Assembly: GCF_009765775.1 (NCBI RefSeq)
Contig: NZ_LMUU01000038.1
Span: 7,081-43,259, forward strand
Source: Beijerinckia sp. L45
GTDB taxonomy: Bacteria; Pseudomonadota; Alphaproteobacteria; Rhizobiales; Beijerinckiaceae
Direction: 5' to 3'
DNA length: 36,179 nt
Shown here in pieces: positions 8,019-16,488 of this stretch. Made by a program: the position numbers and the translations under genes. Every line of letters begins with the position of its first letter. Position 1 is the first letter of the stretch. Under the pieces are notes generated by a model that saw only the letters and a program-made list of their open reading frames with translations, was not told the origin of the DNA and searched no databases.

Positions 8019-10331
8019 TTAAGCGCTCAGCTGATTGCGGATCGGCAACTGGCGGATGCGCCGTCCGGTTGCCGCGAAGATCGCGTTGATGATGGCCGGC
8101 GCCACCGGCGGTACACCGGGTTCGCCGACGCCGCCGAGGACATGCGCATAGTCCGGGTTGGGGATCAGGTGCACATGGATCGCCTTCGGGGCTGCGTCGA
8201 TCCGGGTGATCTCGTAGCCGTCAAAATTGTTCTGCTGCGCCTTGCCGTCCTTGAAAGTGATTTCGGCGGTCAGGGCCAAGCCCATGCCCATCACCACCGC
8301 ACCTTCCATCTGCGACCGGATGCGTTCCGGATTGACCTGCGGGCCGCAGTCGATCGCGATATCCACGCGGGGAATCGTGATCGCCCCCTTGTCGTCGACG
8401 GCCACTTCGACCGCCACCGCCGTGTAGGTGACGAAGCTGTAGTGCCCGGCGACGCCGAGTCCAGACCCCTTCGGCATCTTGCGGCCCCAGCCGATCCCGT
8501 CCGCCGCCGTCTCGATCACCTTGCGCAGGCGCCCGGTGTCGATTGGGTAGAGTTTGGGATCCTCGCCGTGGTTCCACACGTCGCCGATGCTGGTCGGGTC
8601 GATCTGGCGCGCCGGCCCGATGACGTCGAGCAGGTAGTCCTTGGGGTCGCGCCCCGCCGCATGCGCCAGCTCGGCCACGAAGGACTGGATGGCGAAGGCA
8701 TGCGGGATGTTGGACACCGAACGGAACCAGCCGATGCGCACATGCGCCGGCGCCGCCGGATTCTCCATCCGCATGTTGGGGATGGCGAAGGGCGTGTTGA
8801 CGAGACCCATGCCGAGTTCGAACGGCAGTTCGTTCTCGGCGCCGGCAACGAAGATCGAGCCGATGGTCGGCGCGACGCTGCGATGCAGCCATGCCGTCGG
8901 CATGCCCTTGTCATCCACCGTCGCCTCGATGCGTTCCACCGAAACCGTGTGGTAGAAGCCGTGGTGGATGTCGTCTTCCCGCGTCCACTGCAATTTGACG
9001 GGCTTGCCATCCATCACCTTGCTGCACAGCGCGGCTTCGACGACGTAATCCGGCTTCGACTTGCGACCGAAACCACCACCCAGAAGGGTGACGTTCACCC
9101 TGACCTTGTCCTCGCCGACGCCGAGCGCTTTTGCCGTGTTGGTGCGGGCGGCCTGCGGCGCCTGGACCGAGGTCCAGATCTCGCAATTGCCATCGACGAT
9201 GCGCGCGACGGCGGCCATCGGCTCCATCGGAGCCTGGACGAGATGCGGGATGTAATATTCCGCGGTGATCTTGTTCTTCGCCTTGGCGAAGACGCCGTCG
9301 ACATCGCCCTGCGCGCGAACGACCTTGCCGGGCTTGCGCGCGGACGCTTCCAGCTCGGCGCGATAGACCGCCGAGTCGTACTTGGCATTAGGACCATCAT
9401 CCCATGTGATGGCGAGCTTTTCCCGGCCCTTCATCGCGGCCCAGGTGCTCTTGGCAATGACGGCGATGCCGCCGAGCGGCTGGAACATCACCGGCGCCGA
9501 CGGCGCGGCGATCTGGATCACCTTGACGACGCCCGGCACCTTCAAGGCTTCGGCAGCATCGAAGCTCTTCACCGTGCCGCCGAACACCGGCGAGCGCGCG
9601 ATGACGGCGTAGAACATGCCCTCGAAGCGCGTGTCGGCGGCGTAGATCGCCTTGCCCGTGGTGATCGGCACATTGTCGATGATGCCGATCTTGCCTTTGC
9701 CGATGTAGCGGAAGTCCTTCTGGTCCTTGAGGGCCACGGTTTCGCGCGCCGGAATCGGCAAGTCCGATGCGGCTTTGGCGAGGGCGCCGTAGCTCAGCGT
9801 CTTGCCGGACTTCGTGTGCGTCACGACGCTGTTGAGCGCGGTGATCTCGGAGGCCGGCACGCCCCACTGCTTGGCGGCGGCTTGAATCAACATCATCCGC
9901 GCGGCGGCGCCGGCGTGGCGCATGTGCATGAAGAACTGGCGGGTCGAGCGCGAGCCGTCGGTGTCCTGGTTGCCGTACTTCAGCTCATCGGCCTCGGCCT
10001 GCCTGACGTGGACCTTGGCCCAGTCGGCTTCGAGCTCGTCGGCGATGATGATCGCCCAGCTGGTGCGCACGCCCTGCCCCATGTCGGAGCGGTGGCAGGT
10101 GATGGTGACGGCGCCGTCCTCGGCGATCGCCACGAAGATCTTGGGGCTGTCCTGCCAGCCGTGCGGCATGCCGTCGGCGCCGAAGCCTGCAGCCTGGGCC
10201 ACGTTCGGCAGGGCGACCGCGAGTACAAGCGCACCGGCGCCGCCCAAAAGACTGCGGCGGCTGAGGTTGACGATCTGGCCGACGTCCGAGGTGTCGGCGG
10301 TCATCCCGGAATAGGAATGGTCGTGCGTCAT
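8019..10331 (-). CDS. iorB: Molybdenum hydroxylase large subunit (isoquinoline 1-oxidoreductase beta-like), Tat-exported
   Basis: 770 residues of the xanthine dehydrogenase/aldehyde oxidase molybdopterin subunit, in the single-chain IorB-type arrangement. A twin-arginine signal (SRRSLLGG at residues 24-31 followed by a hydrophobic run to AQAAG) sends the folded cofactor-loaded complex to the periplasm. [12 protein letters not shown] marks a cofactor-binding loop, and [13 protein letters not shown] near the C-terminus carries the conserved catalytic glutamate. Substrates of this family are N-heterocycles or aldehydes; the exact one is not determinable. Its ATG overlaps the stop of the iron-sulfur subunit gene by one base (TGATG), so the two are translationally coupled. 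Confidence 0.9.
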   Translation of the reverse strand: MTHDHSYSGMTADTSDVGQIVNLSRRSLLGGAGALVLAVALPNVAQAAGFGADGMPHGWQDSPKIFVAIAEDGAVTITCHRSDMGQGVRTSWAIIIADELEADWAKVHVRQAEADELKYGNQDTDGSRSTRQFFMHMRHAGAAARMMLIQAAAKQWGVPASEITALNSVVTHTKSGKTLSYGALAKAASDLPIPARETVALKDQKDFRYIGKGKIGIIDNVPITTGKAIYAADTRFEGMFYAVIARSPVFGGTVKSFDAAEALKVPGVVKVIQIAAPSAPVMFQPLGGIAVIAKSTWAAMKGREKLAITWDDGPNAKYDSAVYRAELEASARKPGKVVRAQGDVDGVFAKAKNKITAEYYIPHLVQAPMEPMAAVARIVDGNCEIWTSVQAPQAARTNTAKALGVGEDKVRVNVTLLGGGFGRKSKPDYVVEAALCSKVMDGKPVKLQWTREDDIHHGFYHTVSVERIEATVDDKGMPTAWLHRSVAPTIGSIFVAGAENELPFELGMGLVNTPFAIPNMRMENPAAPAHVRIGWFRSVSNIPHAFAIQSFVAELAHAAGRDPKDYLLDVIGPARQIDPTSIGDVWNHGEDPKLYPIDTGRLRKVIETAADGIGWGRKMPKGSGLGVAGHYSFVTYTAVAVEVAVDDKGAITIPRVDIAIDCGPQVNPERIRSQMEGAVVMGMGLALTAEITFKDGKAQQNNFDGYEITRIDAAPKAIHVHLIPNPDYAHVLGGVGEPGVPPVAPAIINAIFAATGRRIRQLPIRNQLSA

Positions 10332-10807
10332 CACAGCGCTCCCTTTTCGGGCGCGGCGGTCATGCCGGCGGCCTGCTTGATGGCGGCGCGGATGCGCGGA
10401 TAGGTCCCGCAGCGACAGATGTTGCCGCTCATCGCATTGTTGATGTCGTCGTCCGTCGGCTTGGGCGAATCCTTCAGCAGCGACGCGGCCTGCATCATCT
10501 GCCCGACCTGACAGTAGCCGCATTGCGCGACGTTGAGGTCGCGCCAGGCGACCTGAACCGGGTGGTTGCCGTCCGGGGAGAGACCCTCGATCGTGGTGAT
10601 CTGCTGGCCGTCGGCGCTCGACACCGGGGTGATGCAGGCGCGCACGGCCTGGCCGCCGAGGTGGATGGTGCAAGCGCCGCAGAGCGCCGCGCCGCAGCCG
10701 AATTTGGTGCCGGTGAGGCCGAGTTCATCCCGCAGGTACCACAGTAGCGGGGTCTCAGGGTCGCCATCGAAACTGCGCATATCGCCGTTTACGGTCGTCT
10801 TGATCAT
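10331..10807 (-). CDS. iorA: Molybdenum hydroxylase [2Fe-2S] small subunit
   Basis: About 158 residues from the ATG at 10807, which has GGAGA about 8 bases upstream. The frame is open further upstream, but that part does not resemble the family. The plant-type [2Fe-2S] site is CGAALCGAC plus the Cys of KFGCGAA. The second, helical cluster domain has CGYCQVG and [12 protein letters not shown]. It passes electrons from the molybdenum centre in the partner encoded directly downstream (TGATG overlap). It carries no signal peptide and should be exported as cargo of the Tat signal on the large subunit. No FAD subunit is present, as in IorAB-type enzymes, where a cytochrome is expected to accept electrons. 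Confidence 0.92.
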   Translation of the reverse strand: MIKTTVNGDMRSFDGDPETPLLWYLRDELGLTGTKFGCGAALCGACTIHLGGQAVRACITPVSSADGQQITTIEGLSPDGNHPVQVAWRDLNVAQCGYCQVGQMMQAASLLKDSPKPTDDDINNAMSGNICRCGTYPRIRAAIKQAAGMTAAPEKGAL

Positions 10808-11415
10808 GGATCTTGTCTCCAACGGAGCGGCGGGTCCGGCGCGTCTCATACAGACGTGTGCGGGCCGGTCATCGTTGCGGGAGTCGGGCTCCGTTATGGA
10901 CATAGGCGTAGCATGAGGGGCGTGGCGGGTTCAACCGAGATTGGAATCGGTCCAAAGCAGCGGCCGCAAAGAGTGCAGGCTTTGGCGTGCGACCCTCTGC
11001 TCTTACACTTGGAATCGCCGCGGCGCGCTGCGCCGGCAGCTTCAGCGTTGCCGGCATCGTCAGCGCCCCCGCGCATCCCCGCGCCGCCAATTCCCCGACG
11101 CTGCCGGCAACGATCGCATGGCGGGGCCGGCCGCCGCCCAGGCCGCCATGGCCTGGGTGCAGCACAGGATCTGTCCGCCGCGATCGGTGAACAGCGCCTC
11201 GTGCGGCATGTCCCGCACGACGTGCCGGGGATCCTGACCGAGCACGGCCGCCGCCGTGGCGAAGACAGCGCCGTCTTGGCCGCCGCGATGCAGCAGGCCG
11301 GCTGCGCAGATGCCAAGGCATAAAATCCGTTGCCTCGTCGAAGATTTGCCCGAAAATGGAGAAACGACACGGCGCTATGGCTATGATAACTTTAACCTTT
11401 GTTGGAGGGGTGTGG
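10808..11415. other. 608-base region between iorA and fixL; possible gene remnant
   Basis: No complete gene is supported here. Part of it (about 11060-11340, minus strand) has a protein-like frame with PAS-like wording (EALFTDRGGQILCCTQAMAA) but lacks a start at its upper end and stops early. It may be a decayed gene or chance. The segment also holds a perfect inverted repeat TTGGA-N5-TCCAA at 10941-10955, about 135 bases before iorA, a possible operator. Promoters for iorAB (leftward) and fixLJ (rightward) must lie in this segment. Confidence 0.4.
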
Positions 11416-13371
11416 ATGAAGACAAGTTCGTCCACGGATAGCCCATCGGTCGATCTGTCGATCCTGTTTTCCACGCTGTCCCACCCCTACGTCGCCTTCG
11501 AGCGAAACCTTGTCGTTGCTGCCGCGAGCGAGGATTATCTCCGCCAAACCATGACGACGCGAAAAGACGTGATCGGACGGCATCTGCAGGATGCGTTTCC
11601 GATGAATCCATCCGGCGGATCCGAAACGTTGGACGCCATGTGTGCCTCGATCGAGGAGGTCTTCGCGAACGGCAAGAAGACCGACCTTCGCAGCCGCCGC
11701 TACGATATCCGCCGCCCCGACTTCGACGGCACCTTCGAAGAGCGCTATTGGAACATCCAGAACGTCCCGCTCGTCCTCGACGCCAGCGGTGCGGTGGCGT
11801 ACGTCGTCCAAAGCATCGAGGATGTCACCGACTCGCAGCTGAAGATCAAAAATGCGGAGGACCGCTTCCGCTCCGCCGAAGAGCGCTTCGAAGCGACGTT
11901 CGAACAGAATGCCGTCGGGATCGCCCTGATCGCCCCGGACGGCCATTTTCTCCGGATCAACACCCACTTCGGCGATCTTCTGGGCTACGACCACGACGAG
12001 ATCCTGGGCAAGACCATCGGGGCGATGACCCACCCTGACGACCTCGAGGCGAGCACGGAGCAGGTCGCTGCCCTGCTGAACGGCGTCGGGCTGCCCTATA
12101 CGATCGAGAAGCGCTACATCAAGAAGGATGGAACGCCGCTCTGGGTTCGGGTCACCCGCACCCTTGTGCGCGACCTCTCTGGAAAACCCGCCTACTTCGT
12201 GGCCGTGGCCGAGGATATCGCCGACCGTAAGGCCGCAGAGGCGGCCTTGATGCAGCGCGAAGCCTATCTCCAGTCCATCCTCGACACCGTCCCTGCGGGC
12301 ATGATCGTCATCGACCACCAGGGCGTCATCGAGTCCTTCAGTCGCGCGGCCGAGCGGCAGTTCGGCTATGCCGCCGGCGAGGTCGTGGGACGAAACATCA
12401 AGATCCTGATGCCGAGCGGCGATCGCGAGCGTCACGACGACTATCTCCAGCATTTCAACAGGACCGGCGAGGCTCGCATCATCGGCAAGGACCGGGTCGT
12501 GACCGGCGAACGCAAGGATGGATCGACCTTCTCGCTGAACCTGTCCGTCGGCGAGATCTCACCGGGGTCGCGACGCCACTTCGTCGGCTTCATCCAGGAC
12601 CTGACAGACCGTCAGGCCGCGGAAGCGAGGATGAGCGAGCTGCAGGCGGAGCTCATCCATGTCTCGCGGTTCACCGCTCTCGGCGAGATGGCATCGACCC
12701 TGGCGCATGAACTCAACCAGCCTCTGACCGCGATCACCAATTTTCTGAAAGGCAGTCGGCGCCTGCTGGATCAGGGTGGGGAAGCTCACGGGGCGATGCT
12801 GAGCCACGCGGTGGATCAGGCGGCGGACCAGGCCTTGCGGGCGGGACAGATCATTCGACGGTTGCGCGCCTTCGTAGAGCGCGGCGAAAGCGAGCGTCAG
12901 CGCGAAAACCTGCCGAAGCTGATCGACGAAGCCAGCGCCCTTGCCCTTCTGGGCGCGAAGGAAGGCGGTGTCCGCGTGTCGTTCGCGCTCGATCCGGCCG
13001 CCCAGACGGTGGTCGTTGATCGCATCCAGATCCAGCAGGTCCTCTTCAATCTGATGCGCAACGGCATCGAGGCGATGCAGGACATGCCGATCCGCAACCT
13101 TCAGGTTGCGACATCGCTCAAGACGGACGGGATGGTCGACGTCATGGTGTCCGACACCGGCACGGGACTGGCGCCGGACATCGCGTCGAACTTGTTCCGA
13201 CCCTTCATGACCACCAAGCCCACGGGCATGGGGTTCGGCCTGTCGATCTGCCGAACCATTGTCGAGGCCAACAAGGGGCGGATCTCGGCAGGCCCGAACC
13301 CGGGTGGGGGCACGATTTTCCGCTTTACCCTTCCGACGCCGGAGACGGAGGAGTCTGGCCATGTCGGATAA
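11416..13371 (+). CDS. fixL: Oxygen-sensing haem-PAS histidine kinase FixL
   Basis: 651 residues from the ATG at 11416, with GGAGGGG 5 bases upstream; longer starts lack a ribosome site. Three PAS domains (about 20-140, 155-272, 285-400) precede a kinase core. The third is the haem PAS: aligned by eye with my memory of Bradyrhizobium FixL, His340 (RHDDYL) matches the haem ligand His200, and Arg360 (IIGKDRVVTGERKDG) sits exactly 20 residues later, like the O2-sensing Arg220. His214 is replaced by Arg354 and Arg206 by His346. The phosphoacceptor is His431 in LAHELNQPLTA. The ATP-binding part has NLMRNGIEAM, DTGTGL and GMGFGLSI. No membrane helices are seen, so it is soluble, like B. japonicum FixL. 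Low oxygen should activate it to phosphorylate FixJ, whose start it overlaps. Confidence 0.93.
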   Translation: MKTSSSTDSPSVDLSILFSTLSHPYVAFERNLVVAAASEDYLRQTMTTRKDVIGRHLQDAFPMNPSGGSETLDAMCASIEEVFANGKKTDLRSRRYDIRRPDFDGTFEERYWNIQNVPLVLDASGAVAYVVQSIEDVTDSQLKIKNAEDRFRSAEERFEATFEQNAVGIALIAPDGHFLRINTHFGDLLGYDHDEILGKTIGAMTHPDDLEASTEQVAALLNGVGLPYTIEKRYIKKDGTPLWVRVTRTLVRDLSGKPAYFVAVAEDIADRKAAEAALMQREAYLQSILDTVPAGMIVIDHQGVIESFSRAAERQFGYAAGEVVGRNIKILMPSGDRERHDDYLQHFNRTGEARIIGKDRVVTGERKDGSTFSLNLSVGEISPGSRRHFVGFIQDLTDRQAAEARMSELQAELIHVSRFTALGEMASTLAHELNQPLTAITNFLKGSRRLLDQGGEAHGAMLSHAVDQAADQALRAGQIIRRLRAFVERGESERQRENLPKLIDEASALALLGAKEGGVRVSFALDPAAQTVVVDRIQIQQVLFNLMRNGIEAMQDMPIRNLQVATSLKTDGMVDVMVSDTGTGLAPDIASNLFRPFMTTKPTGMGFGLSICRTIVEANKGRISAGPNPGGGTIFRFTLPTPETEESGHVG

Positions 13372-13963
13372 GGCGACCGTGCATATCGTCGACGACGACC
13401 TCGCCGTGCGTCAATCGCTTGCGTTCCTGCTGGCGACCGCCGGCATCGGGGTGCGCCTCTACGATTCCGCGTCAGGCTTTCTCAACTGCCTTGCCGGCGC
13501 GTCGGCAGGGTGCGTGGTGACGGATGTCCGCATGCCGGAGATCGGCGGCCTCGAGCTTCTGCGCCGGCTGAAGGCCGCCGGCTCGTCCTTGCCGGTCATC
13601 GTCATGACCGGCCATGGCGACGTCGCCTTGGCCGTCGAGGCGATGAAGGCCGGTGCGACGGACTTCATCGAAAAGCCGTTCGACGACGAACTCTTTCTTC
13701 AGGCAATCCGGTCGACGTTTCAGAACAGAAGCGCCGAGGATTCCGGCGCGCTCGCAACACGCCTGAAGCTGGAAAGCCTGTCGCGGCGCGAGAGACAGGT
13801 GCTCGACGGTGTTCTCGCGGGGAAGCAGAACAAGGTCATCGCACACGAGCTCGGACTGAGCCCGCGCACGGTGGAGGTCTATCGCGCAAAGGTCATGGCG
13901 AAAACGGAAGCCACCAGTCTTCCCGATCTCGTCAGGGCAGTGCTGAACAGCGGCTACGGATAG
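13361..13963 (+). CDS. fixJ: Response regulator FixJ
   Basis: 200 residues. The receiver domain (about 1-125) has the acidic pocket DDD at 11-13, phosphoacceptor Asp55 in VVTDVRMPEIGG, and Lys105 in IEKPF. The C-terminal LuxR-type helix-turn-helix is seen in LSRRERQVLDGVLAGKQNK and LGLSPRTVEVYRAKVM. Its ATG lies inside the end of fixL, an 11-base overlap, with GGAGGAG upstream, so the pair is translationally coupled and FixL is the cognate kinase. Phosphorylated FixJ activates fixK transcription in rhizobia, and a matching site lies before fixK here. Confidence 0.94.
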   Translation: MSDKATVHIVDDDLAVRQSLAFLLATAGIGVRLYDSASGFLNCLAGASAGCVVTDVRMPEIGGLELLRRLKAAGSSLPVIVMTGHGDVALAVEAMKAGATDFIEKPFDDELFLQAIRSTFQNRSAEDSGALATRLKLESLSRRERQVLDGVLAGKQNKVIAHELGLSPRTVEVYRAKVMAKTEATSLPDLVRAVLNSGYG

Positions 13964-13979
13964 ATCACCGGGTCCGAAG

Positions 13980-13993
13980 TTGCGGCAGATCAA
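13980..13993. promoter_or_regulatory. Candidate FixK/FNR-type box
   Basis: The sequence TTGC-GGCAGA-TCAA fits the FixK2 box I recall, TTG(A/C)-N6-(T/G)CAA. It lies 17 bases after fixJ and 71 bases before the GTG of the stand-alone receiver gene, a plausible activation distance. Only one half-site is strong, so it could be chance; the genetic context raises the odds. Confidence 0.5.
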
Positions 13994-14064
13994 GGTTTGC
14001 CGCCAGCGAAGGCTTATGTTGGGCAAGCGCCGCACCGGGTCGCGGCCGCGCTGGAGGCTCAGGT

Positions 14065-14442
14065 GTGGTATCGGTCGTCCTCGTCGAAGACGATAAAGCC
14101 GTCAGGGAGGCGCTGCGCTTCTCGCTTGCCATCGAAGGCTTCGACATTCTCGCCTACGATAGCGCGGAGGCCTTTCTGAGGGATGACCACGCGCTCTTGT
14201 CGCAATGTCTCGTGGTCGATCAGCAGATGCCCGGGATGACCGGCATCGACCTCGTCGCCGCCTTGCGGAAACGCGAGTGCCTGATCCCGTCGATCCTCAT
14301 CACCACATGGCCGCGCCAGGCGCTTCGCATGCGCGCCTTTCAGGCCGGATGTCGGGCCATTCTTGAAAAACCGCTCAAAGGCAACGTCCTGTCCGACTGC
14401 ATCCACGCGGCGATCCGCGAGGCGCGCAGCCGGCCGGCGTAG
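14065..14442 (+). CDS. Stand-alone receiver protein with four cysteines (FixT-like candidate)
   Basis: 125 residues from a GTG at 14065, with GGAGG 7 bases upstream, which settles the start. The product is a single receiver domain and nothing else: acidic pair Glu8/Asp9, phosphoacceptor Asp52 (VVDQQMPGMTG), a Thr-Thr switch region at 80-81, and Lys102 (LEKPLKG). It has four cysteines: 48, 72, 96 and 112. It sits between fixJ and fixK behind a candidate FixK box. In Caulobacter, from memory, FixT is a single-domain receiver made under FixK control that inhibits FixL and binds an Fe-S cluster. This protein could do the same job; that is inference. Alternatives are a phosphate sink for FixL or an unrelated single-domain regulator. 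Confidence 0.88.
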   Translation: MVSVVLVEDDKAVREALRFSLAIEGFDILAYDSAEAFLRDDHALLSQCLVVDQQMPGMTGIDLVAALRKRECLIPSILITTWPRQALRMRAFQAGCRAILEKPLKGNVLSDCIHAAIREARSRPA

Positions 14443-14451
14443 GCACCTGCA

Positions 14452-14459
14452 CTACGTAC
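14452..14459 (-). promoter_or_regulatory. Candidate FixJ binding site upstream of fixK
   Basis: Read on the minus strand this is GTACGTAG, a perfect match to the selected FixJ consensus I remember, GTAMGTAG (M = A or C). It lies in the 104-base gap before fixK, with its edge 87 bases from the fixK ATG, in the range for an activator site. An eight-base match alone is weak; the location is what makes it credible. Confidence 0.55.
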
Positions 14460-14546
14460 AAACCCTATAGGGGACGGCCCCGAATGTCCTGGAGAAGACG
14501 CCCGTCGTACCAAGGCTCACGCTGATGTCACAGGGGAGCGCCCAGA

Positions 14547-15284
14547 ATGCATATGGCTTCCGAAATCCACCGAGCGACACCATCGGCGGCTGTGATCGAC
14601 CGGCACGGTCTGCATTTCGAGCACCCTGCCACGCCTGCGCCGTCGGCCTCAGATATGGGCGCGGTCCGCTCGTTCGCACGGGACCAGCAGATCTTTGGCG
14701 ACGGCGATCCGGCTGACTTTTTCTACAAGGTCGTCTGCGGCCCCGTCCGCACCTATAAGCTGCTCGTCGACGGGCGCCGGCAGATCGACGCGTTTCATCT
14801 GCCGGGCGATGTTTTCGGCCTGGAAGCCGGGATCGTCCATCGCTTCGCTGCCGAAGCGATCCAGGACGTCAAGCTACGCGCCTTCCGCCGCCGCGATCTC
14901 GGCACGATGATCGAGACCGACCCCGCGGCGATCAACGCGCTCATGCTGGCCATGGCGAAGGCGCTCGAACGCGCCCAGGACCACATGCTGCTGCTCGGAC
15001 GCAAGTGCGCGCGCGAAAAGATCGCGACGTTTCTTCTCGGCATGTCCGAACGCATCGCGAACACGCAGACGATCGAACTCCCGATGTCCCGCACCGACAT
15101 CGCCGACCATCTCGGACTGACGATCGAAACGGTGTCGCGGACGCTGACGCAATTGCATCGCGAGCACGTCATCGACATTCCATGCGGACGCCGCGTGATC
15201 GTGCTCCGCAACGCTTCCGCGCTCAGGCAGATGGAGTCCGGCAACAGCGACGAGACCGAAAGTCTTCTCCGGCTCTGTGCCTGA
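14547..15284 (+). CDS. fixK: CRP/FNR-family regulator FixK
   Basis: 245 residues with an N-terminal cyclic-nucleotide-like beta-barrel (about 40-135, with HLPGDVFGLEAG), a dimerisation helix, and a C-terminal winged helix (MSRTDIADHLGLTIETVSRTLTQL) whose recognition helix carries the E-x-x-S-R pattern (Glu194, Ser197, Arg198) that reads TTGA half-sites. The N-terminal cysteine cluster of FNR is absent, so it is the FixK type, controlled by its level rather than by its own Fe-S cluster. GGGGAG lies 8 bases before the ATG; a second ATG at 14553 is possible. FixJ should drive it, and its targets would be microaerobic genes elsewhere plus, probably, the receiver gene just upstream. Confidence 0.92.
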   Translation: MHMASEIHRATPSAAVIDRHGLHFEHPATPAPSASDMGAVRSFARDQQIFGDGDPADFFYKVVCGPVRTYKLLVDGRRQIDAFHLPGDVFGLEAGIVHRFAAEAIQDVKLRAFRRRDLGTMIETDPAAINALMLAMAKALERAQDHMLLLGRKCAREKIATFLLGMSERIANTQTIELPMSRTDIADHLGLTIETVSRTLTQLHREHVIDIPCGRRVIVLRNASALRQMESGNSDETESLLRLCA

Positions 15285-15353
15285 ACAGCGGTTTCAAGCT
15301 CGTTTGGTCTCAAAGTTTTTGTTGGCGGAGCCATCAGGCAATCCGGCGCGGCT

Positions 15354-15860
15354 TTAGACCCAGGACTGCGCCCCTCGGTAGCCATGCCGCTGCAGCCGGC
15401 TGATCGCCAGATCCAGCGCCGACAGAAACGCCGACCGGTCGCGCGGCGTGAAGGGTTTTGGCCCCCCGGTAACTTCGCCGCTGGAGCGCAACGAGTCCAT
15501 CAGGTTGCGGGTGGCCAGCGCATCGCCGATCGACTGCGGGGTGAACGCCTTGCCGTAGGGCGCAATGACCGCCGCACCGGTCTTGATGCAGCGCGCGGCG
15601 AGCGGCACATCGGCGGTGATCACGATGCCGCCGCTCTTCGCCCGCTCGGCGATCCAGTCGTCGGCGACGTCCGGCCCTTCGGCCACCAGAATGCGCTCGA
15701 TCGCCGGCGTCTTGGGCACCATCATCGCCGCGTTGGCGACGACGAAAACTTTCACCTTGTAGCGCTGCGCCACCTTGTACACCTCGTCCTTCACCGGGCA
15801 GGCGTCGGCGTCGATGAAAATGGTGATGGCGGTGTCGGCCTGGGCTTCATCAGGAAGCAT
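15354..15860 (-). CDS. UPF0178 (DUF188, YaiI/YqxD) family protein
   Basis: 168 residues with the family's hallmark [15 protein letters not shown] near the N-terminus, VVANA, and the central [25 protein letters not shown], reminiscent of PIN/NYN-type nucleases with spaced acidic residues. The role is not established; a nuclease-like activity is suggested by the fold class only. The ATG at 15860 lies 11 bases inside the end of the response regulator gene 15850-16467, so translation is probably coupled. The first ten residues are extra relative to what I expect for the family, so a later non-ATG start is possible. Confidence 0.9.
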   Translation of the reverse strand: MLPDEAQADTAITIFIDADACPVKDEVYKVAQRYKVKVFVVANAAMMVPKTPAIERILVAEGPDVADDWIAERAKSGGIVITADVPLAARCIKTGAAVIAPYGKAFTPQSIGDALATRNLMDSLRSSGEVTGGPKPFTPRDRSAFLSALDLAISRLQRHGYRGAQSWV

Positions 15861-16467
15861 GCAGTTCCACCGCCACGCGGATCAGGTCGCTGGTGCGTTC
15901 GACCAGCATTTTCTGCTTGATCGCCGTACACGTGTTGGCGACCGTCTTGTAGGAAATGCCGAGCTGGTCGGCGATATCGGACAGGCCTTTGCCTTTGGCG
16001 AGCAGGCGCATGATGTCGAGTTCGCGCGCCGACAGCGCCTTGCCGGATTCGTGGGAGTCGAGCACGTTGAGGGCGAGTTCGGCGGCAAGGTCGCGTTCGA
16101 CGTAGCGCTCGCCGGCCATCACCTTGCGGATCGCCTCGACCAGTTCGTCGGCACTCGCCCCTTTGCTGACGTAGCCCTTGGCGCCGGCCTGCAGAGCCCG
16201 GGCGACATACACGGGTGTCGTGTGCATGGAGAAGATGAGAACGCGGGTGCGGGCGTCTTCGATCAGCAGCCGCTTCAGCAGATCGAGGCCGCCGGCACCG
16301 GGCAGGTTGAGATCGAGGATCACCATTTCGGGCTTTTCCGCACGAAAAACGGTGAGCGCTTCCTTGCCGGTGCCGGCTTCCAGCACCACCGCGTCGGCGA
16401 CGACGGAGAGCAGCCGCCGCACGCCCTCGCGCACCACCGTGTGGTCGTCGACCAGAAGAACTTTCAT
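15850..16467 (-). CDS. NarL/FixJ-family response regulator
   Basis: 205 residues. The receiver has Asp7/Asp8, phosphoacceptor Asp52 ([12 protein letters not shown]) and Lys102 (GYVSKGAS). The C-terminal LuxR-type helix-turn-helix ([41 protein letters not shown]) binds DNA. It follows the sensor kinase at 16489-17889 by 21 bases on the same strand, so that kinase is the obvious partner. Target genes are not visible in the window. Confidence 0.93.
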   Translation of the reverse strand: MKVLLVDDHTVVREGVRRLLSVVADAVVLEAGTGKEALTVFRAEKPEMVILDLNLPGAGGLDLLKRLLIEDARTRVLIFSMHTTPVYVARALQAGAKGYVSKGASADELVEAIRKVMAGERYVERDLAAELALNVLDSHESGKALSARELDIMRLLAKGKGLSDIADQLGISYKTVANTCTAIKQKMLVERTSDLIRVAVELHAS

Positions 16468-16488
16468 GCGGAATGTCCCACTTTCTCT

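Noticed and set aside
8010-10403. 797-codon plus-strand open frame
   Set aside because: Antisense to the molybdenum hydroxylase large subunit; composition is typical of translated antisense of high-GC genes and no domain is seen.
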